Source: Flammeovirgaceae bacterium UBA5008
GTDB lineage: Bacteria > Bacteroidota > Bacteroidia > Cytophagales > Cyclobacteriaceae
Assembly: GCA_002398365.1 (NCBI GenBank)
Contig: DGYK01000010.1
Span: 50,220-114,219 of the forward strand
Direction of reading: 5' to 3'
Length of the DNA stretch: 64,000 nucleotides
Positions 9,423 to 18,303 of the stretch are shown here, one piece after another (the first letter of the stretch is position 1; each line of letters starts with the position of its first letter). The notes beneath the pieces were generated by a model that ran no database searches, was not told the origin of the DNA, and worked only from the letters and a program-made list of their open reading frames with translations. The position numbers and the translations under genes were made by a program.

Positions 9423-9653
9423 CTAAGATGCGAGTTCGTATATCGATTTCCCTGAACTCGTCAATTTTGCGTATTGCAGAGCAGCAAGAATGTCCTCTTT
9501 CTCTAATTCAGGATGATCTTCGACTATTTCTTCAAATGACATTCCAGACCCAATCAAATCCAAAATAACACCGACAGGCCACCGCATTCCTCGTATGCAA
9601 GGTTTTCCGAAGCAGATGTCCGGGTTAATGGTTATTCGATTGAGATAGTTCAT
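9423..9653 (-). CDS. DUF433 protein, probable antitoxin
   Basis: This is a 76-residue DUF433 protein. It shows the family pattern ITINPDICFGKPCIRG followed by a winged-helix-like stretch and a Glu/Asp-rich helix containing HPELEKEDI. DUF433 proteins act as antitoxins and probable DNA-binding repressors of DUF5615 partners. It is the first gene of the unit, in the usual antitoxin-first order, with a possible -7 box just upstream. Autoregulation is inferred from the family, not seen. Confidence 0.85.
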   Translation of the reverse strand: MNYLNRITINPDICFGKPCIRGMRWPVGVILDLIGSGMSFEEIVEDHPELEKEDILAALQYAKLTSSGKSIYELAS

Positions 9654-9671
9654 GACCGTCTATTCCTACTT

Positions 9672-9679
9672 CAAAGTTA
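9672..9679 (-). promoter_or_regulatory. Possible -7 box for the DUF433-DUF5615-accC unit
   Basis: Read on the minus strand this is TAACTTTG, a full match to TAnnTTTG, 18 bases upstream of the DUF433 start. No good -33 TTG is seen at the right distance. Confidence 0.35.
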
Positions 9680-9740
9680 AAATTATTTAGGCGAATTTGT
9701 ACTTAATCCATGAGGCATGTGCCTTTCCCCACAATTTTTC

Positions 9741-9748
9741 TATTTTTG
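9741..9748 (+). promoter_or_regulatory. Possible -7 box for the SPT-like gene
   Basis: TATTTTTG matches TAnnTTTG and lies 28 bases before the ATG at 9777. The -33 element is not convincing. Confidence 0.35.
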
Positions 9749-9776
9749 CGGAATTATTAACTGAATATTACTACCA

Positions 9777-11030
9777 ATGGTCGATTTATTTGAAAAACTC
9801 CGCATGGAAGAAGGCCCGCTGGCCAAGTACTCTCATTTACCTGATGATTATTTCTTCTTTCCTAAGTTGGAAGGTGAAATAGGCCCACGCATGAAGTTTA
9901 ATGGCAAAACCGTGCTGAACTGGAGTTTGAACAACTATCTCGGCTTGGCCAACCATCCGGAAGTTCGCAAAGCAGATACTGATGCAACCGCTCAGTATGG
10001 TCTTGCCTCCCCAATGGGCGCCCGCATGATGTCCGGTAACTCGGTTAATCACTTATTATTTGAAAAACAATTGGCTGAATTCGTAAAGAAAGAGGACGCC
10101 ATGTTGCTGAATTATGGCTATCAGGGTGTTCTTTCTATCATCGATGCCATTGTGAATAGAAAAGACGTAATCGTATACGATTCAGAATCACACGCTTGTA
10201 TCATCGATGGCGTTCGTTTGCACATGGGTAAACGCTTTGTGTATCCACACAACAACATGGAGAACTTGGAGAAACAGCTTCAGCGTGCTACCAAATTGGC
10301 CAATGAAACCGGTGGTGGTATTCTTGTAATCACCGAAGGTGTTTTCGGTATGTCCGGTAACATGGGCGACCTGAAAGGAATCGTAGAACTCAAGAAAAAA
10401 TACAATTTCCGTCTTTTGGTAGATGATGCCCACGGATTTGGAACCATGGGCCCAACGGGTGCCGGAGTAGGCGAGGAGCAAGGTGTTCAAGATCAGATTG
10501 ACCTTTACTTCTCTACGTTTGCTAAATCGATGGCCAGCATCGGTGCGTTTGTAGCTGGTGATAAGAAGATTTTGAAGTTCTTGCGCTACTCCGTGCGTTC
10601 TCAAATCTATGCGAAGAGCTTGCCGATGCCTTTGGTAATTGGTGGTATGAAGCGCCTGGAATTGGTGAAGAAGCACCCTGAATTCCGCGAAAACCTGAAG
10701 AAAATTATGGCTGCCATTAAAGGCGGTTTGGCCGATCGTGGCTTTGCGATTAATAAGACACAAACCCCTCCAACCCCTGTTCTATTTAAAGGTGGTGTAG
10801 GCGAGGCAGCTAACATGTCGATGGATTTGCGCGAGAACTACGGCATTTTCTGCTCGGTGGTGATCTATCCGGTGGTGCCAAAAGACGTGATTATGTTCCG
10901 AATCATCCCGACAGCTTCGCACACGATGGCGGATGTGGAAGAGACCCTAACCGCGTTTTCGGCCCTAAAAACCAAGCTGGACGATGGTTTTTATAAGAAA
11001 GAAGCCTTGGTTTCGGTTACTAAAGTGTAA
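9777..11030 (+). CDS. spt: Serine palmitoyltransferase-like alpha-oxoamine synthase
   Basis: This is a PLP enzyme of the alpha-oxoamine synthase family, which condenses an amino acid with an acyl-CoA. In Bacteroidota the close relatives make 3-ketosphinganine, the first step of sphingolipid synthesis. The 417-residue protein has H139 in SESHACIIDG (stacks on PLP), D217-A-H219 in LLVDDAHGFG, and the Schiff-base lysine K250 in FSTFAKSMASIG. It has an extended N-terminus with LNNYLGLANHPEV. It stands alone on the plus strand. Glycine C-acetyltransferase (Kbl) or BioF are the alternatives; the SPT call is the likelier one given the phylum, but substrate is not proven. Confidence 0.75.
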   Translation: MVDLFEKLRMEEGPLAKYSHLPDDYFFFPKLEGEIGPRMKFNGKTVLNWSLNNYLGLANHPEVRKADTDATAQYGLASPMGARMMSGNSVNHLLFEKQLAEFVKKEDAMLLNYGYQGVLSIIDAIVNRKDVIVYDSESHACIIDGVRLHMGKRFVYPHNNMENLEKQLQRATKLANETGGGILVITEGVFGMSGNMGDLKGIVELKKKYNFRLLVDDAHGFGTMGPTGAGVGEEQGVQDQIDLYFSTFAKSMASIGAFVAGDKKILKFLRYSVRSQIYAKSLPMPLVIGGMKRLELVKKHPEFRENLKKIMAAIKGGLADRGFAINKTQTPPTPVLFKGGVGEAANMSMDLRENYGIFCSVVIYPVVPKDVIMFRIIPTASHTMADVEETLTAFSALKTKLDDGFYKKEALVSVTKV

Positions 11031-11118
11031 AAAAATGGGGTTTTTGATTGTTTTTAAAGGTTTTTAGCTAATTTGGCATAAGAATCAAACACCTCAATAA
11101 ACTAAACATACCGTAACA

Positions 11119-11301
11119 ATGAAAAAATTTGAAGAATTAAAAGCTCTTATTGCTTCACTTGAAGGAGACGCTGACAAATTTTACAACAAGGCTAATAGTG
11201 CTGCCGGAACCCGCGTAAGAAAGGGAATGCAGGATTTAAAGAACATTGCACAAGCAATTCGTGCCGAAGTGCAAGATCTAAAGAATAAGGACGCCAAGTA
11301 A
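11119..11301 (+). CDS. Histone H1-like small nucleoid protein
   Basis: The 60-residue protein resembles the short histone H1/Hc1-like proteins common in Bacteroidota. It starts MKKFEELKALI and contains the conserved core SAAGTRVRKGMQDLKN (residues 27-42), followed by a charged C-terminal helix. It probably binds DNA and helps compact the nucleoid. It is monocistronic, ends at a strong terminator and faces another small basic protein on the opposite strand. Confidence 0.88.
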   Translation: MKKFEELKALIASLEGDADKFYNKANSAAGTRVRKGMQDLKNIAQAIRAEVQDLKNKDAK

Positions 11302-11314
11302 TTGGATAGCAATC

Positions 11315-11352
11315 AAAAAAAAGGGACTTGCCTAAAGCAGTCCCTTTTTTTA
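11315..11352. terminator. Bidirectional terminator between two small genes
   Basis: A 9-base stem (AAAGGGACT with its complement AGTCCCTTT) with a 10-base loop is flanked by A-runs on the left and T-runs on the right. It can stop transcripts from the histone H1-like gene and from the convergent 49-residue gene, whose stop codon lies inside the T-run. Confidence 0.85.
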
Positions 11353-11499
11353 TGCGCTTTTCTTAAAGCTTTCTTTGATTTTTTCGATATCAACCGCTTT
11401 TGCTACTGGTTTGAAGTTTTGAGTCTTCAATGCAGTTCTTCTGCGAGCCGCTTTGGCTTTGTCTTTGCGGTTCTTTCTTTTTAATCGGGTAACTGACAT
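11350..11499 (-). CDS. Small very basic protein (49 residues)
   Basis: An ATG at 11499 opens a 49-residue frame ending with TAA at 11350-11352. The product starts MSVTRLKRKNRKDKAKAARR and ends in a short amphipathic helix (VDIEKIKESFKKSA). About 40% of residues are Lys or Arg. The layout, a basic N-terminal half and a helical tail, recalls short conserved proteins of the phylum that I cannot name with certainty. It shares a bidirectional terminator with the histone H1-like gene. Binding to RNA, ribosome or DNA is plausible from charge only. Confidence 0.7.
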   Translation of the reverse strand: MSVTRLKRKNRKDKAKAARRRTALKTQNFKPVAKAVDIEKIKESFKKSA

Positions 11500-11661
11500 G
11501 GCGTATGTTGTTAAAAACGAGCGGCAAAAATAAGGATCATTTCGCAGAATGCAAGAAGTAATTGACTACCAGAGCCCTATTTCCGCACTTTTATGAAGAA
11601 AACAGATTACCGCCTGCTGGCAACTGGTTGGCGAAAGCCTTAGATTTGGCGGTTTATTACG

Positions 11662-13044
11662 ATGGAAAAACCAACTTTACCGAAAGGCACCCGCGATTTC
11701 GGGCCTGCCCAAATGGCCAAGCGCCAGTTTATTTTCGATAACATCCGCAAAGTATTTCAAAAATACGGCTTCCAACCCCTCGAAACGCCCGCTATGGAGA
11801 ACCTCACCACCCTTACGGGGAAATATGGCGAGGAGGGAGATCAGTTGTTGTTTAAGATTTTAAATAGTGGTGATTTTCTGGCGGAAGTTGATAATGAGAA
11901 ATTTGTTTCTAAAAACTCAAAACTTCTAACTTTTGATATCTCTGAAAAAGGCCTACGCTACGATTTAACCGTTCCGTTTGCTCGGTACGTGGTGATGAAT
12001 CGTCATGAGATTACTTTTCCATTCAAGCGTTATCAGATTCAACCGGTGTGGCGTGCCGACCGTCCGCAGAAGGGAAGATACCGCGAATTTTACCAGTGCG
12101 ATGCCGATGTGGTGGGAACTGACTCGCTACTTTGCGAAGCGGATATTGTTCTGATGATTCAGGAGGTGTTTGGGGCTTTGGGTATTTTGGATTACACGAC
12201 TAAAATTAACCACCGCGCCATTCTTTCCGGGCTGGCCGAGCTAACCGGCTCGCAAAACGAATCTTCGTTGTTTGTCGCGATTGATAAGTTGGATAAGATT
12301 GGCGAAGAAAAGGTGAAAGAAGAATTGCGTTCACGCGGATTTGAAGACAAAGGCATCGATGCGGTTTTTTCCATTCTGAATTTCAAAGGAACGACTGAAG
12401 AGAAAATCAATTTCTTAACTACGCAATTTGCCAATTCCGAAAAAGGCAAAAAAGGCTTAACTGATTTGCAGGAAGTGTTGCAGCTTTTGCAAAACTATTC
12501 ATCTACCGGATCAACCAATGCCAATGCTCATGTAGAATTTGATATTTCGCTGGCGCGCGGATTGAGTTACTACACCGGCTGTATCTTCGAAGTGAAGATC
12601 AACAACGTAGCCATTGGCAGCGTGAGTGGTGGCGGTCGCTACGATAACCTGACCGGTGTGTTTGGTTTACCCGATGTATCCGGTGTTGGGATTTCATTTG
12701 GTGTCGATCGTTTGTGCGATGCGATGGAAGAACTGAAAGCTTTTCCGGAAGAAGCACGCATTTCATCTAAGGTAATGATCGCTCATTTTGATGAATCAAC
12801 CTTTCATTATTCGTTGGGAGTTGCTCGTCAGCTACGCAGTCGGGGAATCGCTACCGAGGTTTATCCCGATCAGGCGAAACTGAAAAAGCAACTCGATTAT
12901 GCGAATAAGAAAATGATTCCGTTTGTGATTGTGATCGGTTCAGACGAACAAAAGTCCGGATTACTTACATTGAAGGATATGCAAAAAGGAGCGCAGCAAC
13001 AACTTGCGATTGATGCCATTGCAGAAGCATTGAAGAATAACTGA
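11662..13044 (+). CDS. hisS: Histidine-tRNA ligase
   Basis: This class II synthetase charges tRNA-His. The 460-residue length fits. Seen in order: the N-terminal PKGTRDF, motif 2 around GRYREFYQCDADVVG, the histidine-binding LARGLSYYTGCIFE (HisA-type signature), motif 3 GVGISFGVDRL, and a C-terminal anticodon-binding domain (from about residue 365). Its start is the first ATG after a leader of about 160 bases in which I see nothing else. hutH follows 46 bases downstream in the same direction. Confidence 0.95.
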   Translation: MEKPTLPKGTRDFGPAQMAKRQFIFDNIRKVFQKYGFQPLETPAMENLTTLTGKYGEEGDQLLFKILNSGDFLAEVDNEKFVSKNSKLLTFDISEKGLRYDLTVPFARYVVMNRHEITFPFKRYQIQPVWRADRPQKGRYREFYQCDADVVGTDSLLCEADIVLMIQEVFGALGILDYTTKINHRAILSGLAELTGSQNESSLFVAIDKLDKIGEEKVKEELRSRGFEDKGIDAVFSILNFKGTTEEKINFLTTQFANSEKGKKGLTDLQEVLQLLQNYSSTGSTNANAHVEFDISLARGLSYYTGCIFEVKINNVAIGSVSGGGRYDNLTGVFGLPDVSGVGISFGVDRLCDAMEELKAFPEEARISSKVMIAHFDESTFHYSLGVARQLRSRGIATEVYPDQAKLKKQLDYANKKMIPFVIVIGSDEQKSGLLTLKDMQKGAQQQLAIDAIAEALKNN

Positions 13045-13090
13045 TGCCTTCTGTATGTCAACTCCGTTATATCTTGTAATTTAGAATTTC

Positions 13091-14587
13091 GTGAAACCAA
13101 CGCACTATATTTCTACCCAAACGCTTACACTCAGTGACCTGGATCATATCCTGCACGGTCACTCGAAAATTGCATTGTCGGAGGAGGCAACACAAAAGAT
13201 AACACGCTGCCGCGAATACCTGGATCAAAAACTCACGTCCTCCGCAGCACCTATTTATGGCATCAACACGGGTTTTGGATCGCTCTACAATAAAAACATC
13301 CCAACCGATCAACTCGAGCAACTGCAAGAAAACCTAGTCATGTCACACGCCTGTGGCACGGGGCCGGAAGTGCCACGTGAAATTGTGTTGCTGATGTTGT
13401 TTTTAAAAGTGCAGTCACTGTCGTATGGAAACTCCGGTGTCCAATTATCAACCACCCAGCGATTGGTCGATATGTTTAATCAGCGCGTCCTGCCGAAGAT
13501 TTTTGAGATGGGTTCGTTGGGAGCATCTGGAGATCTGGCTCCGTTGGCACATCTTTCGTTGCCGCTCATCGGGCGAGGGGAGGTACACTACTTAGGCAAA
13601 ATTTACCAAAGCGATGAAGTATTAAAACTATTGGGTTGGGAATCGCTTCACTTCAAAGCGAAAGAAGGACTAGCATTGTTGAACGGCACACAGTTTATGA
13701 GTGCCTATGGAACGTGGTGTTTGCTGCATGCACATCGTATTTTAAAATTGACCAACCTGATCAGTGCCTTGTCCATTGATGCATTTGACGGTCGCATGGA
13801 ACCATTCGATTCGTTAGTCCACGACATTCGCCCACAAAAAGGGCAAGTGCGTGTAGCGCAAGAGATAAAAAAATTACTGGAAGGAAGTCAGATCATTTCA
13901 CAGCCTAAAAAGCATGTGCAAGATCCCTATTCCTTCCGATGCATTCCGCAAGTGCATGGGGCTAGTTGGGATGCGATTCAATATGTAACCGATGTTTTCC
14001 TGACGGAGATTAATTCAGTGTCCGATAATCCTAATATTTTTCCGGAGGAGGATCGGATTATTTCAGCCGGTAATTTTCATGGGCAGCCATTGGCTTTGTC
14101 CCTCGACTTTCTGGCAATTGCTTTAGCGGAGTTGGGCAGCATTTCCGAGCGAAGAACATTTCAGTTGATTTCCGGTTCTCGCGATTTACCCCATTACCTT
14201 GTAGCGAATCCGGGTATTAATTCAGGCTTGATGATTCCACAATACACAGCCGCCTCGTTGGTAAGCCAGAATAAGCAATTGTGCACACCTGCATCGATTG
14301 ATTCTATTGTTTCTTCCAACGGACAGGAAGATCACGTAAGTATGGGGGCCAATGCAGCTACGAAGGCGTATCGAATTGTGAATAATCTTTATTCTATTTT
14401 GGCGGTGGAATTGATTACGGCTACGCAAGCATTGCAATTTAGAAGACCGTTGCAAACTTCGTCTACACTCGAACAGTTTGTGAATACTTTCCGGCAGGCA
14501 GTGCCGTTTATAGAGCGAGATCGTGTGTTACATGATGATATGGTGCGGGCAGAAAAGTTTTTGAAAGAGGTAAAACTGAGCAATTGA
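13091..14587 (+). CDS. hutH: Histidine ammonia-lyase
   Basis: The enzyme removes ammonia from histidine to give urocanate. The cofactor MIO forms from A145-S146-G147 in SLGASGDLAPLAHL. The substrate-side pair Ser-His in LVMSHACGTG, and QDPYSFRCIPQVHGA, favour histidine over tyrosine or phenylalanine. The 498-residue length is normal. It starts with GTG, and its stop overlaps the TTG start of the next gene by 4 bases. No hutU, hutI or hutG is in the window, so it may be used outside a classical hut operon. Adjacency to hisS puts two histidine-using enzymes side by side. Confidence 0.88.
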   Translation: MKPTHYISTQTLTLSDLDHILHGHSKIALSEEATQKITRCREYLDQKLTSSAAPIYGINTGFGSLYNKNIPTDQLEQLQENLVMSHACGTGPEVPREIVLLMLFLKVQSLSYGNSGVQLSTTQRLVDMFNQRVLPKIFEMGSLGASGDLAPLAHLSLPLIGRGEVHYLGKIYQSDEVLKLLGWESLHFKAKEGLALLNGTQFMSAYGTWCLLHAHRILKLTNLISALSIDAFDGRMEPFDSLVHDIRPQKGQVRVAQEIKKLLEGSQIISQPKKHVQDPYSFRCIPQVHGASWDAIQYVTDVFLTEINSVSDNPNIFPEEDRIISAGNFHGQPLALSLDFLAIALAELGSISERRTFQLISGSRDLPHYLVANPGINSGLMIPQYTAASLVSQNKQLCTPASIDSIVSSNGQEDHVSMGANAATKAYRIVNNLYSILAVELITATQALQFRRPLQTSSTLEQFVNTFRQAVPFIERDRVLHDDMVRAEKFLKEVKLSN

Positions 14588-16473
14588 AGAAGTTAGCAAT
14601 CATATTGATTTTTTTGTTGATTGTGGCAAAAGTCGGTCACGCCCAATACATCAGTGAAGGTGGCCGGTTTAGCGTAGATAATATCAGAGGCTGTGCTCCT
14701 TTTAAGATTAACATTACCGCAACTAATCTGGTGGTAGGAGCAAACTGTACGCCTTGTAATATGGATTACCTAGGCAATAATACGACTCAACAAAACTTAC
14801 TAACTTTTACGTATACGAATCCGGGCACCTATCGAATGTCGGTAAATTATCCCAACTCAGGCCCTGACTTTATCAATATTACTGTCGACAATAATTTGCA
14901 GCCACCGTTTGAGGTTTATACTTGTTCCGGTTCACAAGTTTCAATCAAAATCACCGATCAGACGTACGACCAATACTTTGTAGATTTTGGAGATGGTTCT
15001 CCTCTGTTGCCTATCATCAAAAGCAATAATCAGGTAGCTCAATACACCTACGGATCTGCTTCCCCTGTTACCATCAAAGTAAATGGTAAGAAGAATAATG
15101 CCGCCAATAATTGCAGTGCAAAGAATATTGCCTTTAATCCCGTAGCAACTTTACCTCTTCCCCAAATAACCCAACTCACGGCTGTAGATGCCTCTACCTT
15201 AAAGTTGGATTTTGTGCAACCGGTGAATGTTCAATACAAACTGGAGATGGCAACGAATACTCAGGGGTTTGTTCAATTACAAACCTTGTATGGAGTAGGT
15301 ACTTCTACCATTACAAATCTTAATCTCGACAATAACTATTACTGCTTCCGATTGAGCTCCTACGATGCATGTAATTTTATTAACAACTATTCACAAACTA
15401 TCTGTAGCCAAAGGCTAGCAGTGACACCACAAAATGGACAGATTAAATTAGATTGGCCAACCAATACAGCCGGAGTTTCGCGCGTGGACATAACACGGAA
15501 TGGAACACTCTATAATACAATCAATAATGGTACAACCGTTTCATTTGTTGATCCAGATGTTATCTGTAAGACAAATTATTGCTATCAACTGACGAGCACT
15601 TATTCGTGGAATGGCAAAAGTGTTTCATTGACGAAGTGTGGCACAGCATTTTCAAGTAATATACCCGCCACCATTACCAATGCTACCTCTGTAGTAGAAG
15701 GCGATGGCGTTAAAATCAGTTGGATTCAGCCTCCGCTTTTTACAGTAGCAAATTATTCCATACTCAAGGCTTCAGGGACTGGTACATTTAATTTTCTGGA
15801 TAATTCGTTGGTAGCGAATTACAAAGACAAAGCCTTCACGGTAGGTGCAGACCAATGTTATAAAATTAACTACCTCGACCTTTGCGATAACCGAAGTTTG
15901 AATACCAATCCTATTTGCCCCATTCAATTGCAAGGTGAGCTAAGTGATGAAAACAAAGTAACACTGACTTGGAATGCCTACACCGGTTGGAACTTGGGAG
16001 TAAAAAGTTATCAGATTTTGAAATATGATCAATCCGGTAGCCTTATTGCAACGATTGATCGTGGCACGAATCTATCGTTCACAGAAACAGATGTAGACCT
16101 ACAAAATCAAATTGTATTTTATAAGGTTGTTGCAATACCCAATGAATTGGGCATACTGCAATCCGAATCCAACCAAATTCAATTGATAAAGCCAGTTAAT
16201 TTGTTTTTCCCCACTGCCTTCACCCCTGATCGCAAAGGCCCTGTTGCCAACGAAACATTTAAGGTCCAAGGGCAATTTGTTAAAAAAATGGAGCTTTCCA
16301 TTTTTGACCGTTGGGGTGCCGTTGTTTTTTATACCGACAAAGGAGAGGGGTGGGATGGTTTCCAAAATGGACAGCCGATGCCTATCTCTACCTATGTATG
16401 GGTAGCCAATGTTACGGACATTTCCGGAAAGACTTACCAACGCAGCGGTACGGTAGTGCTCATGCGGAAATAA
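14584..16473 (+). CDS. Type IX-secreted protein with gliding-motility-type C-terminal domain
   Basis: This 629-residue protein is secreted and probably attached to the cell surface. A signal peptide (KKLAIILIFLLIVAKVGHAQ) follows a TTG start that overlaps the hutH stop. A PKD-like beta-sandwich lies in the N-terminal third (DFGDGSP is its hallmark). Several fibronectin-III-like segments follow, for example around ITRNGTLYNTI. The last 95 residues form a type B sorting domain of the gliding-motility kind: FFPTAFTPDRKG, then IFDRWGAVVF, GWDGFQNGQPMP and TYVWVANVTD. Type IX export is inferred from this domain. Its cargo function is unknown. It is unrelated in role to hutH, so the overlap may only reflect compact packing. 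Confidence 0.88.
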   Translation: MKKLAIILIFLLIVAKVGHAQYISEGGRFSVDNIRGCAPFKINITATNLVVGANCTPCNMDYLGNNTTQQNLLTFTYTNPGTYRMSVNYPNSGPDFINITVDNNLQPPFEVYTCSGSQVSIKITDQTYDQYFVDFGDGSPLLPIIKSNNQVAQYTYGSASPVTIKVNGKKNNAANNCSAKNIAFNPVATLPLPQITQLTAVDASTLKLDFVQPVNVQYKLEMATNTQGFVQLQTLYGVGTSTITNLNLDNNYYCFRLSSYDACNFINNYSQTICSQRLAVTPQNGQIKLDWPTNTAGVSRVDITRNGTLYNTINNGTTVSFVDPDVICKTNYCYQLTSTYSWNGKSVSLTKCGTAFSSNIPATITNATSVVEGDGVKISWIQPPLFTVANYSILKASGTGTFNFLDNSLVANYKDKAFTVGADQCYKINYLDLCDNRSLNTNPICPIQLQGELSDENKVTLTWNAYTGWNLGVKSYQILKYDQSGSLIATIDRGTNLSFTETDVDLQNQIVFYKVVAIPNELGILQSESNQIQLIKPVNLFFPTAFTPDRKGPVANETFKVQGQFVKKMELSIFDRWGAVVFYTDKGEGWDGFQNGQPMPISTYVWVANVTDISGKTYQRSGTVVLMRK

Positions 16474-16515
16474 GTTTTGTTTCAATCTTTCATGCGGGCG
16501 GCTCATTCTAAATTG

Positions 16516-16523
16516 TAATTTTG
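16516..16523 (+). promoter_or_regulatory. Possible -7 box for ybaB
   Basis: TAATTTTG matches TAnnTTTG and lies 22 bases before the ATG at 16546. There is no TTG at the usual distance upstream. Confidence 0.35.
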
Positions 16524-16545
16524 TCCTTCTTAAATCCTCCTGAAT

Positions 16546-16881
16546 ATGTTTGATATGATGAAAATGATGGGCAAGATGAAAGAGGTGCAAAGCCGCTTAA
16601 AGGAAGCCCAAGATAATTTAGCAAAGATCACCGCCACCGGTGAGGCGGGTGGAGGCATGGTGAAAGCCACCGTCAATGGAAAGAAGCAATTGATGTCGGT
16701 AGACATTGATCCGGCTATATTGAAATCGGAAGATCAGATATTGATCCAAGATTTGGTGGTAGCGGCTGTTAACATAGCTTCCGAGAAAGCAGAAGTATTG
16801 GCAAAAGAAGAATTAAAGAAAAGTACGGAAGGTTTACTTCCCAATATTCCGGGTTTAGATTTAAGTAGCTTAATGGGATGA
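16546..16881 (+). CDS. YbaB/EbfC-family nucleoid-associated protein
   Basis: This is a 111-residue DNA-binding protein of the YbaB/EbfC family, which forms tweezer-like dimers on DNA. It shows the MFDMMKMMGKMKEVQ start (methionine-rich helix), the central VKATVNGKKQLMSVDIDP beta-strands, and a helical C-terminus ending LPNIPGLDLSSLMG. The usual neighbours (dnaX, recR) are absent. The stop overlaps the start of a glycosyltransferase gene by 4 bases (ATGA). Confidence 0.9.
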   Translation: MFDMMKMMGKMKEVQSRLKEAQDNLAKITATGEAGGGMVKATVNGKKQLMSVDIDPAILKSEDQILIQDLVVAAVNIASEKAEVLAKEELKKSTEGLLPNIPGLDLSSLMG

Positions 16882-17909
16882 CCGAAGTAGCTGTTGTCAT
16901 CCTCAACTATAACGGGAAGAAATTCCTGCAACAGTTTTTGCCCTCCGTCATTACACACAGTTCAGAAGCCGAAATAATTGTTGCAGACAATGGATCAACA
17001 GATGATTCTATTTCTTTTTTAGCCAAAGAATTTCCCTCTATCCGGGTTATTAAAAGCGATCAGAACTTAGGTTTTTGTGGAGGGTACAATTTTGCACTCA
17101 AGCAGGTTGAAGCAAAATATTACGTTTTACTTAATTCAGATGTGGAGGTTACTGCCGGTTGGATTGATCCTATCATCCAACTTTTTGAAAGCAATCCGAA
17201 GATTGGTGCAATTCAACCCAAGTTGCTCTCCAAAAACAAACCTGATGAATTTGAATATGCAGGTGCTGCCGGAGGTTTGATTGACACGCTCGGATACCCT
17301 TTTTGTAGGGGACGGATTTTTGATCAAATGGAAAAGGAGCAAGGTCAATATAATGATGTAGTTCCTGTATTTTGGGCAACGGGTGCATGTCATTTTGTTC
17401 GAGCTGAGCTCTATCACCAGTTGGGTGGTTTGGATGAAGATTACTTCGCCCACATGGAAGAAATTGACTTTTGCTGGCGACTTCAACGGGCTGGTCATCA
17501 GATTTATTATCATGGAGGCTCAACGGTGTATCATGTTGGTGGCGGTACTCTTTCATCGAGCAGCCCACGCAAGACTTACTTAAATTTTCGAAATGGACTG
17601 AGCTTGGTTTTTAAGCACATGCCGCTGTCACAACTTATTTGGAAATTTCCCTTAAGGCTGCTTTTAGATTGGGTGGCGGCATTTAAATTTTTAACTCAAC
17701 CCTCTGTGCCGGATGCTCTGGCCGTTTTTAAGGCGCATATCTCCTTTTTATCGGGATTGCGCAATGAAATTCGAAAGCGTCACAAACTAAAGGTAGAATT
17801 GAAAACCTATTGGGTACATCAATTTTACCCCAGATTCTTAGTCGTGGATTATTTTTTACTCGGGAAGAATACTTTCGGAAAGTTGAAAATCAGAAATCCC
17901 AAATTGTAG
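16878..17909 (+). CDS. Glycosyltransferase family 2 (rhamnosyltransferase-like)
   Basis: This 343-residue GT-A enzyme probably adds sugars to a surface polysaccharide or glycolipid at the cytoplasmic face of the inner membrane. Visible are AVVILNYNGKKFL (start of the nucleotide-binding fold), IIVADNGSTDDS, the metal-binding LLNSDVEV (DxD-like), and the acceptor-side GGLDEDYFAHMEEIDFCWR with its conserved ED/E region. It has no clear transmembrane bundle. It overlaps ybaB by 4 bases and runs 20 bases into the end of the convergent PspC gene. Confidence 0.88.
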   Translation: MTEVAVVILNYNGKKFLQQFLPSVITHSSEAEIIVADNGSTDDSISFLAKEFPSIRVIKSDQNLGFCGGYNFALKQVEAKYYVLLNSDVEVTAGWIDPIIQLFESNPKIGAIQPKLLSKNKPDEFEYAGAAGGLIDTLGYPFCRGRIFDQMEKEQGQYNDVVPVFWATGACHFVRAELYHQLGGLDEDYFAHMEEIDFCWRLQRAGHQIYYHGGSTVYHVGGGTLSSSSPRKTYLNFRNGLSLVFKHMPLSQLIWKFPLRLLLDWVAAFKFLTQPSVPDALAVFKAHISFLSGLRNEIRKRHKLKVELKTYWVHQFYPRFLVVDYFLLGKNTFGKLKIRNPKL

Positions 17910-18117
17910 TACGCTTCCGCAAATGTGCCCGAAGGTTCATTAGAAAAGCCAGCGACAAATACACGATAACGGGAGAGCCTAACGTAAGAAATGAAGCATA
18001 GATAAAGAACAATCGAATGCTGGATGTAGCAATGCCCATTTTATCACCTAAAGCAGTGCAAACACCAAAGGCGTGCTTTTCAAAAAAGTGCTTTAATCGA
18101 TCAATGAATACCTCCAT
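17890..18117 (-). CDS. PspC-domain small membrane protein
   Basis: This 75-residue protein resembles PspC, a small inner-membrane envelope-stress protein. It has an N-terminal amphipathic segment, then GVCTALGDKMGIATSSIRLFF (first 20 residues GVCTALGDKMGIATSSIRLF), which is the PspC core, and two hydrophobic stretches (about residues 33-60). No PspA or PspB is nearby. It converges on the glycosyltransferase with a 20-base overlap. Function beyond the family is unknown. Confidence 0.75.
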   Translation of the reverse strand: MEVFIDRLKHFFEKHAFGVCTALGDKMGIATSSIRLFFIYASFLTLGSPVIVYLSLAFLMNLRAHLRKRTTIWDF

Positions 18118-18240
18118 ATTTCAATAGTATCGGTTTATCCCTCCAAATCGTCTGTTTATCGAGAAATCAAATCGAAATGCAAATATAAGTCTATTTCGCG
18201 CCCCCAAAGAAGGCTCAGTTTCTTATTTTTTTGAGTATTA

Positions 18241-18271
18241 TTGCAAAAAAATTGGTTCAGGCTTACATTTG
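18241..18271 (+). promoter_or_regulatory. Strong Bacteroidota-type promoter for the OmpA/TPR lipoprotein
   Basis: TTG (18241-18243), a 20-base spacer and TACATTTG (18264-18271) match the primary sigma consensus TTG-N19-21-TAnnTTTG fully. Transcription would start near 18278, giving a leader of about 26 bases. This also argues that translation starts at 18304, not at an upstream TTG. Confidence 0.75.
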
Positions 18272-18303
18272 CCGTTCCTAAAGATACCCATAATACCAAA
18301 TCC

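Noticed and set aside
10188..10763. Open frame of 191 codons antisense to the SPT-like gene
   Set aside because: It is the shadow of a conserved gene, with no family resemblance and no start signal.
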